Shown piece by piece: positions 57,720-64,000 of a stretch of 64,000 nucleotides of DNA. The number at the start of each line of letters is the position of its first letter. Positions within the stretch are counted from its first letter, which is position 1. Source of the stretch: Acanthosepion esculentum (Eukaryota > Mollusca > Cephalopoda > Sepiida > Sepiidae). The stretch covers positions 84,315,116 to 84,379,115 of the forward strand of contig OZ038510.1 of the NCBI GenBank assembly GCA_964036315.1, read 5' to 3'. The position numbers were made by a program, and so were the translations under genes. Below the pieces are notes generated by a model. It saw nothing but the letters and a program-made list of their open reading frames with translations, ran no database searches and was not told the origin of the DNA.

Positions 57720-58260
57720 ATAAAGAAATTATGGTCGTCGGCAAGAAGAACAACTGAAGATGCGAACCACGAATTGGTAGATCAAGCAAGTAGAAAAATT
57801 TAAATATCGATGAAGTGTATATTAAAAGGGCACGGAAAATATGACACCTAAATCCGAAGGCGCGTTGAAATACCGAAAGATGCCTTCTAAAAGCTAAGCA
57901 GAGTATTAGGAAAGAGAAATATGTCGTTCGAAACAAAGACAAAAATGTTGATCTCTTACGTAATAACAGTCCTCCTGTGTGGCAGTCAGTTGGAAAATCT
58001 CTTCACAAATAGAGAAAAAAAAAATCAGCTTATTAAATATTTAGAACCCACCCGTTGGTTTCTACTGTAGCTACGCTTAGCGGAAATTAAACATAATTAC
58101 TGGGAGAGCGGGCATCTTCTGGCGTGATAGTATGAACAAGGCCAGTACGTGCAAACCCTCGGTCACGATGACTTATGACTTCGTGCTGGCACAATGAGAG
58201 ACGGCTTAAGAACATTTCTGTCTACCCAAATTCTCTCACAGTTATAGAAAACTAGTGATA
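57720..58260 (+). mobile_element. LINE family B tail fragment
   Basis: The + strand encodes, with shifts, QVEKFKY-like text, IRRRVEIPKDAF, KLSRVLGKRNMSFETKTKML, ISYVITVLLCGS, NLFTNREKK and EPTRWFLL. This follows the order of the LINE B C-terminal region at 34.9-35.4 kb (ISLEIKARQLKCYLISVLLY; GNEC.TISSQMKKRLE) but from a different subfamily. Non-functional. Confidence 0.7.
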
Positions 58261-58397
58261 TTTGGATAAATTCAATATCTTACATTTGTTTCTGTCTGTA
58301 AATATAGGCGTGGCTCTGTCTTTTTGCTAAGTAACTTAGCTTAGAAGAAGAGGGTAAATATGGAGGTCTCAATGAGGATCATACTAATAATTATCTT

Positions 58398-58815
58398 GGG
58401 CACTTCGACATGGTGTAATGGTTAACGAGCTTGTCTCGCTAGAAGAATTACAACTGAATAGTGAGTTCGATCCTCTCTGGGTGCCCCATACTTTCGGCCT
58501 TGTGCCACATCTCAGCTACGTTTAGAAAATCGTTCGAGGACTTCGACCTGCTATAATGATTAGATAGCTTATTTCTCTAGAACAATTACGATAGAGTAGT
58601 GAGTTCGATCCTCACTGGGCGCCCCATACTTTCGGCCTTGTGCCACATCTGAGCTACGTTTAGAAAATCGTTCGAGGACTTCGACCTGCTATAATGATTA
58701 GATAGCTTATTTCTCTACAACAATTACGATAGAGTAGTGAGTTCGATCCTCACTGGGTGCCCCTACTTTCGGCCTTGTGCCACATCTAAGCTACGTTTAG
58801 AAAATCGTTCGAGCA
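58398..58815 (+). repeat. Tandem tRNA-derived repeat, 138-bp unit, 3 copies
   Basis: In the first copy GGGCACT/GGTGCCC forms a 7-bp acceptor-like stem (58398-58404 with 58480-58486). The A box is TGGTGTAATGGTT and the B box GAGTTCGATCCTC. Each unit continues CATACTTTCGGCCTTGTGCC, ACATCT.AGCTACGTTTAG and AAAATCGTTCGAG. Unit starts are about 58404, 58542 and 58680. The second and third copies have lost the acceptor pairing. Confidence 0.8.
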
Positions 58816-59330
58816 AAAAAGTATAAATAAAATTAGTAACAAGAAATACTTTAAGTATTTTAATTAGCAGTATTATAACATAGAATAGGACTAATAATTG
58901 CTACTAAATCTCAAGTGATTAAATTACTAAATCTAAATTTAAAGTTAAAAGTTTTCTTATTTCAATATTTGTTTATTGAAATTAGTATTTTTTAAAATAT
59001 TTGAGTGTATTTGGGTAAAAAGTAGTAACTAATTATTTAAATTCGTATTTAACAGTAAGATAAAAGCTAGTTCATCTCTTTAAAAGCCCGTAAAACAAAA
59101 GTGAAAAATTATGAATTAATACAATAAATAAATATAGATATATGTAGCACATTACGATAAAGAGTGTGACACATGTAAGTACGCCACTACATTTTCGGTT
59201 AGATTGTAGAGGACCATGTGGGTTTGACTGATGTTGAATTAGAAACACGTGCTGTTTATTCCTGCTAGAAGAAAGTCCAACTACAAGAAAATGACGGACT
59301 CAAATTGAGTCCAACCGAAGATGTAAAGAA
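58816..59330. other. No feature recognised
   Basis: AT-rich interval separating two blocks of the tRNA-derived repeat. The array may have been interrupted by insertions here. Confidence 0.3.
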
Positions 59331-59444
59331 AACAAACAAACCCGATATATATATATATGTGAGCCGACGGCTTAGTGGTAGAAGTTCCGACTGACGCCAA
59401 TTCAGTCGGGTTTCGATCCTAGCTAGAGACAACCGGACGTCTAG

Positions 59445-59487
59445 CCACACTGATGAGCTGTGAAACAGCGAAACAGTCTGTCTGTGG
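59445..59487 (+). ncRNA. Hammerhead ribozyme, type I, all elements present
   Basis: CCACA (helix I, 59445-59449), CTGATGA (59450-59456), stem II GCTGT/ACAGC with loop GAA, GAAA (59470-59473), helix III ACA/TGT with loop GTC, C at 59482 as cleavage base after GU (a canonical GUC site), TGTGG (59483-59487) pairing with CCACA over 5 bp. Every conserved core base matches. Loop-loop tertiary contacts cannot be judged. The best ribozyme candidate in the window. Confidence 0.8.
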
Positions 59488-59490
59488 ATG

Positions 59491-59494
<4 letters not shown>

Positions 59495-59542
<48 letters not shown>
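59495..59542. repeat. (TA)n microsatellite
   Basis: About 46 bases of TA inside the small element. Confidence 0.95.
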
Positions 59543-59544
<2 letters not shown>

Positions 59545-59569
59545 GGTTTGTTTGTTTATAATTATTAGC

Positions 59570-59815
59570 TAGCTTATCTCGCTAGAACAATTACGATAGA
59601 GGAGTGAGTTCAATCCTCACTGGGTACCCCATACTTTCGGCCTTGTGCCACATCTAAGCTACGTTTAGAAAATCGTTCGATCACTTTGACCTAGTATAAT
59701 GATTAGATAAGCTCATCTCGATAGAACAATTACGGTTGGGTAGTGAGTTCGATCCTAACTGGGTGCTCCTACTTTCGGCCTTGTGCTACATCTAAGCTAC
59801 GTTTAGAAAAAATAT
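59570..59815 (+). repeat. Tandem tRNA-derived repeat, second block, about 2 copies
   Basis: The same unit as 58398-58815: CGCTAGAACAATTACGATAG, GAGTTCAATCCTCACTGGGT, ACTTTCGGCCTTGTGCCACA, GCTACGTTTAGAAAATCG. The next unit starts near 59681. Confidence 0.8.
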
Positions 59816-59951
59816 ATATATGTATAAGGAAGAGGTTATAGTGGTTCCAACGAGAGAAAAGTGTGTATATTAAAAAGAAGAGAGGTACTGCAAACGTTTT
59901 ATTGTTGTAATGTGGATTAAAAAAAAATTATTATCCTTTATTTTTCATAAT

Positions 59952-59994
59952 TTTACTACACGTGTTTCTGGTCTCTCGACCGTCTTCAGGTAAA
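59952..59994 (-). ncRNA. Hammerhead ribozyme motif, left arm
   Basis: Minus strand: TTTAC (helix I), CTGAAGA (59989-59983), stem II GGTC/GACC with loop GAGA inside a C/A mismatch, GAAA (59968-59965), ACACGTGT self-complementary as helix III, A as cleavage base, GTAAA pairing with TTTAC over 5 bp. Confidence 0.65.
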
Positions 59995-60089
59995 GGGTGG
60001 AGATTTCCACATATTATTAAAAATAATTAATTTTTTCTTTATATTTTTCAATAATAATTATTTTTAATAATATGTGGAAATCTCCACCC

Positions 60090-60132
60090 TTTACCTGAAG
60101 ACGGTCGCGAAACCAGAAACCCGTGTAGTAAA
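60090..60132 (+). ncRNA. Hammerhead ribozyme motif, right arm
   Basis: TTTAC (60090-60094), CTGAAGA (60095-60101), stem II GGT/ACC region with a larger loop, GAAA (60116-60119), helix III ACCCGTGT with one mismatch against the left arm, A, GTAAA (60128-60132). Helix I is a perfect 5 bp. Stem II and helix III are weaker than in the left arm. Confidence 0.55.
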
Positions 60133-60211
60133 ATTATGAAAAATAAAGCCTAATATTTTCTTAAAAAATCCACATTACAACCAAAAACGTTTGCGGTACG
60201 TCTCTTCTTTT

Positions 60212-60329
<118 letters not shown>

Positions 60330-60435
60330 AACAAATATATGTATTAAACAACAAATTTACAAGTGACAAAGACATTAACATTTGCGTGTAAATTTAAAGA
60401 GTTTGTATTTTGGTGAATGTTCGTACGTATGTGTA

Positions 60436-60860
60436 TATGTGTTTCATGGCGTTTTCCCATCACCTCAGGAGACCTCATTTCTGTAGGCCTCCCAGGCCTG
60501 TCTTCATCATCAACACTGCTCCGTCCTTCTTTAAACAATTTAGCCCACTTGTAGACATTTTTTGGCTGAAACATGTGGCACCATACACAGTTGACATTCT
60601 CCTATGAATTTCAACTGTTTGCACCCTTCAGCAACCAAAAACTTGATAACTGGCCGCTGTTCAATCCTGGAGCATGCTTCTTGATCGGCCATCTTTGTTA
60701 ATCGCCAAAACTCTCAAATTTTTTTTTAATCTGCAAAAGAAATTAAATCCATGTGAAAAAGAAGTAAAACAAAAAAAAATCTAAAAAAGAGTAAGATTCT
60801 ATCTGTATTAGAAGTCCTTATACCGAAAAATTCAACTTATTTATTGAATGACCCTCGTAT
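60436..60860 (-). mobile_element. mariner-like element, 5' end and transposase N-terminus
   Basis: The minus-strand 5' terminus ACGAGGGTCATTCAATAAAT (near 60855) is a typical mariner TIR next to TA. The coding start MADQEACSRIEQRPVIKFLV at about 60692 leads into EIHRRMSTVYGATCFS, a frameshift at an A run, then KNVYKWAKLFKEGRSSVDDE and DRPGRPTE. This is the N-terminal double helix-turn-helix of mariner transposases (also the SETMAR type). The DDD catalytic domain and 3' TIR are absent, so it is a dead fragment. Confidence 0.85.
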
Positions 60861-61344
60861 ACACTGGTTGGGTAATTTCTTTCTCTCGGTATTTAACGGT
60901 CCTGCCCTGCAGTCAGCCTAGGCCCCTTCCGTGAAATCTTGTTTCCAGTTTTATCTTATATTCCAGCTATTACTTGAAAGTTCTTAAGGCTATTTATATT
61001 AAATCGCGATAACCGACTTTATGCAAACAAGCGAATTGTTTATTAGGACTTAGCGTAATATGTCTCTAGATATACACGTGTCAATATATTATTGCTATAC
61101 GTGTATTTTCTATCTTGATGTGTCCCCTTTTTTTAAGTCGGTTGGCATAATGTAGGAATTTCCTCGATTGAGCTCTTGTGAGTGAGGAGTGATAAGCGGT
61201 CAGTATTTTTTTTCATTTTTTTTTTGTCTTTCTTAATGCCAATTAGTGTAAATGTAGGCCACTCTTAACCTTTTTATTATATCTGCTTTAATTGCATTAA
61301 ATAAAAAAATAATATATTATAATAATAAAAATGACTCATGTTGG
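60861..61344. other. No feature recognised
   Basis: No motif-bearing frame or repeat. Confidence 0.3.
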
Positions 61345-62230
61345 CTAACAAGTATGTTATATGTTACATTTGTGCTATATATTATATATGTTCTATGTTA
61401 TATATGCTATATGTTATATATGTGCTATATGTTATATGTTATATGTGAGTTATATGTTATATATGTGTTATATGTTATATACGTGTTATATATTATGCCT
61501 GTTATATGTTATATATATGTTCTATGTTATATATGCTATGTCTTATATATGTTATATCTGTGTTATATTTTACATATGTTATATATGCGTTATATGTTAC
61601 ATATGTGTTATATATTTTATATGTTATATATATGTTCTATGTTATATATGCTATGTCTTATATATGTTATATCTGTGTTATATTTTACATATGTTATATA
61701 TGCGTTATATGTTGCATATGTGTTATATATTTTATATGTTATATATATGTTCTATGTTATATATGCTATATATTATATATACTATATGTTATATGTGTTA
61801 TATGTTATATATATATTATATGTTATATATGTGTTATATATTATATATGTTATATGTTTTATATGTGTTCTATGTTATATATGCTATATGTTATATATGT
61901 TATATGTTATGTGTTATGTTATATATGTGTTCTATGTTATATATGTGATATTTATTATGTATGTTATACGTTATATGTGTTCTATGTTATATATGTTATA
62001 TGCTATGTGTGTTATGTTACATATGTGTTCTATGTTATATTTTCTGTAGGTTATATATGTTATATGTTATGTGTGTTATGTTATACATGTTATATATGTT
62101 ATATATGTGATATATATTATATATGTTATATGTGTTCTATGGTATATATGCTATATGTTATATGTTATATAGGTGTTATATGTTATCTACGTGCTATATG
62201 TTATATATGTTAACCAATATGTTATATGTA
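61345..62230. repeat. TATATGT-type minisatellite with 115-bp higher-order unit
   Basis: Built from TTATATATG(T)G, TTATATGTTATA and TGTTCTATGTTATATATGCT. The phrase TGTTCTATGTTATATATGCT starts at 61518, 61633 and 61748, a 115-bp period. The long Tyr/Ile/Leu/Cys/Met frames are by-products. Confidence 0.9.
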
Positions 62231-62710
62231 GCCACATCAATAAAGTTCATAGTCTAATAATAAAAACGCATTTATTTTTCTGCAAGAATGTTCATTTTTC
62301 ACATAACAGTTCTTCATATCAATGTTTACATGCAGGGCGCGATGGATAAATTGTCGACATTTTATAGTTTTAATTTCGCGCAGACACGTTGTTTGTTTAT
62401 GATTCAGTCGACTGCACACTATAGTAGTGTCAGAAAGTTGGACACAGCATGCTGTACTGCTTGGCATTCTCGTCGGAAGCCCCAATACGAACGTTTCAGT
62501 ATGTTTGGGTGTCAATCTGCGGTTTTCGAAAGGATTCGAAAACAGTTGAATGAGTCCAATGGTGATTACGAAGGTGTCTTATAATTGCTTTCTTTTTAAA
62601 ATACCATTTTTTATCTATGGTTCATTTTTTTATATATATTAATCGTTGCTTTTAGATTATGAACATATAACCTCGTTTCATTTTTTTAGACAAAATTTAT
62701 ATTTGGTATT
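62231..62710. other. No gene recognised
   Basis: A 98-codon + frame (62288-62584) and a 92-codon minus frame (62237-62515) overlap. Neither shows a motif I know and the composition is not convincingly coding on either strand. This is one of the few non-repetitive stretches with moderate GC. Confidence 0.3.
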
Positions 62711-63230
62711 TATTTATGCAATTCATTCTTGAATCTTGTTTACCCAAAATTATCTTTCGTTCATTTTTTTATGCAAATCAATCATTGGTTATTTTTTTAT
62801 GCAAATCCATCTTTGATTATTTTTTATGCAAGTTTATCTCTGATTCGTTTTATGCAAATTTATCCTTGGCTCTTTTTTAGCCAAATTTATCGTTGGTTCT
62901 ATTTTATGCAAATTTATCCGTGGTTCTATTTTATGCAAATTTATCCGTGGTTCTATTTTATGCAAATTTATCCGTGGTTCTATTTTATGCATATTTATCC
63001 GTGGTTTTATTTTATGCAAATTTATCCTTGGTTCTTTTTTAGGCAAATTTCATACGTGATTCTTTTTTATGAAAATCCATTCTTGTTTTTCGTCGTTTCT
63101 TATTTTATGCAAATTAATTTGATCCGATAATCTTTTTTATGCAAATTTATACTTGGTCCGATTTTCTGAAAATTTATTCTTCGCTTTCATTTATGTGAAA
63201 GTTGTCCCTTCTTCAATTTATGCAAATTTA
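62710..63230. repeat. 27-bp tandem repeat containing the octamer ATGCAAAT
   Basis: The unit is close to ATGCAAATTTATCCGTGG + TTCTATTTT, best preserved at 62850-63040. About ten copies keep a perfect ATGCAAAT, the octamer bound by POU-domain factors. Being 27 bp, the unit leaves 9-residue repeats open on both strands (HKIEPRINL on minus, FMQIYPWFY on plus), which I take as incidental. Confidence 0.9.
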
Positions 63231-64000
63231 GAATACAGAACAGGTTTGAAATAATAACTGCAACAACTTTTGGCACGATCGAACACGTGGACTTGGACAA
63301 AAATTATTCTTAAACTTTCGTTATCTAATAATGGACGCTAAGGATTTCTGTAAAGGTAGGGTGCTGAAAATTTTATCGTTCTTAGCAATAAGTGATTCCA
63401 AAACTAATTTAGAATTTTTTTTTTCGTTTGGTGTGAGAGAGTTTGAGAAATGAATCGGGCCGAAAGATTTTCAGCATTCATTTATATGTATATACGTACG
63501 TATATATGTATGCTTTTGAGTGTTTGGGTTCTCAGTCCAAGATTAAAAAGATGTTCTTGTATGTGTATGTATGTATGTATGTCTATCAATGAATCTGCAT
63601 TATTCAGAAGCCAAATGGGAGTTCTTAAGCAGAGGAAAATTCATTGGAGCCATTCGCCTCGCCCAAAACCCGTCTCGAAAAGCTAGTGACACTTTTCAAA
63701 AATCATACTCGCTTTTACGGTGGATTAACTGCTACCAGTGCTTCAAATTGACAGGTTTCAACGTCTAAAGAGGATTTAGTGTAAAACTGAACGGCTTAAT
63801 TAAAGCAAGACGGTAGTGGTCATTGGAGAGTCCCTATCAGTACACATAGAACAGGCACGAATAAGCTGGTAGCAATATGGCTTCACTGGAGCCTATACCC
63901 GACTCCATAAGCTAATTAAAGATATTTTCATGAGGGCGCTTAGGAAAATGCATTGTTATTTACAAAATGTTGAAGTGTATTTGTACACGATTATGTTAAC
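63231..64000. other. No feature recognised
   Basis: A 78-codon frame at 63450-63686 runs through a GTATGTATGTATGT stretch and has no motif. Nothing else is evident. Confidence 0.3.

Larger units (their letters stand above)
59331..59557 (+). mobile_element. tRNA-headed, hammerhead-bearing small element bounded by inverted ends
   Basis: The left border AAACAAACCCGATATATATA and right border TATATATATCGGGTTTGTTT are reverse complements. Inside, a tRNA-like head (A-box-like CGGCTTAGTGGTAGAAG, an anticodon-stem-like GACTG/CAGTC pair, B-box-like GGTTTCGATCC; about 59360-59425) is followed within 20 bp by a complete hammerhead motif and then (TA)n. It fits a tRNA-derived SINE or retrozyme-like unit of about 225 bp. 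Confidence 0.65.
59870..60200. repeat. Inverted repeat with a hammerhead motif in each arm
   Basis: The left arm (about 59885-60030) and right arm (about 60050-60195) are near reverse complements, sharing ACGTTT, TCCACATTA, TTTTTCATAATTTTACTACA, CCGTCTTCAGGTAAAGGGTG and GATTTCCACATATTATTAAA with their inverses. The centre is an A/T-rich turn. It looks like two head-to-head copies of one small element. Confidence 0.85.

Noticed and set aside
60436..60700. SETMAR-like host gene
   Set aside because: Only the mariner HTH part is present, beside a mariner TIR, with a frameshift and no SET domain.
61354..62213. Frames of 195-235 codons made of Tyr, Ile, Cys, Met, Leu and Val
   Set aside because: Three overlapping frames are open because the TATATGT repeat lacks stops; not a protein gene.
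62834..63046. 9-residue repeat protein (HKIEPRINL) on the minus strand
   Set aside because: The unit is 27 bp, so the repeat stays open on both strands; no start context, and the edges run straight into decayed units.

Overview
The window looks like intergenic or intronic DNA from a large, very repeat-rich invertebrate nuclear genome. Long (TA)n and (CA)n blocks, tRNA-derived short repeats, several LINE families, decayed Tc1/mariner elements and hammerhead-ribozyme-bearing repeats point to a mollusc, most plausibly a cephalopod such as an octopus. That assignment is inference. I found no host protein-coding gene: every recognisable coding stretch belongs to a transposon and is broken, and most long open frames are translations of simple repeats.

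Layout. 0-7 kb: a diverged minisatellite interrupted by a clean solo LTR, a LINE tail, and a 142-bp tandem repeat grown from the tail of a ribozyme-bearing SINE-like repeat. 7-13.3 kb: tRNA-like repeats, (TA)n, three fragments of one LINE family, and a polypyrimidine tract. 13.8-16.5 kb: a tandem array whose units carry the 5' domain of U2 snRNA and a U4-like 5' end. 17.5-20.5 kb: hammerhead-like motifs, palindromes and three Tc1-like elements. 20.6-26.8 kb: tRNA-derived SINE copies, a 29-bp minisatellite and non-autonomous DNA transposons. 28.3-35.5 kb: two long broken copies of one endonuclease-RT LINE family in which reverse-transcriptase segments are amplified in tandem. 35.5-39 kb: Tc1 transposase remains, a palindromic minisatellite and more hammerhead motifs. 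39.5-43.5 kb: a diverged minisatellite interrupted by LINE tails and by a head-to-head pair of ribozyme-bearing SINE-like copies. 43.9-51.4 kb: about 7.3 kb that is almost pure pyrimidine on the + strand. 52-64 kb: LINE tails, tRNA-like arrays, an intact-looking hammerhead behind a tRNA-like head, an inverted hammerhead pair, a mariner remnant, and two more tandem arrays.

The most interesting theme is the recurrence of the hammerhead layout, CUGANGA / stem II / GAAA followed by a short or self-complementary helix III, at more than a dozen places on both strands. At several sites helix I also pairs (59445-59487, 59952-59994, 60090-60132, 17691-17732, 41264-41305, 53091-53129). Several lie in inverted pairs or beside (TA)n blocks, and at least two families have a tRNA-like head upstream. 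This suggests families of small ribozyme-bearing retroelements (SINE, retrozyme or Penelope-like LTR type) that built much of the local palindrome and satellite structure. All calls were made by eye from the sequence; no search or folding program was run.
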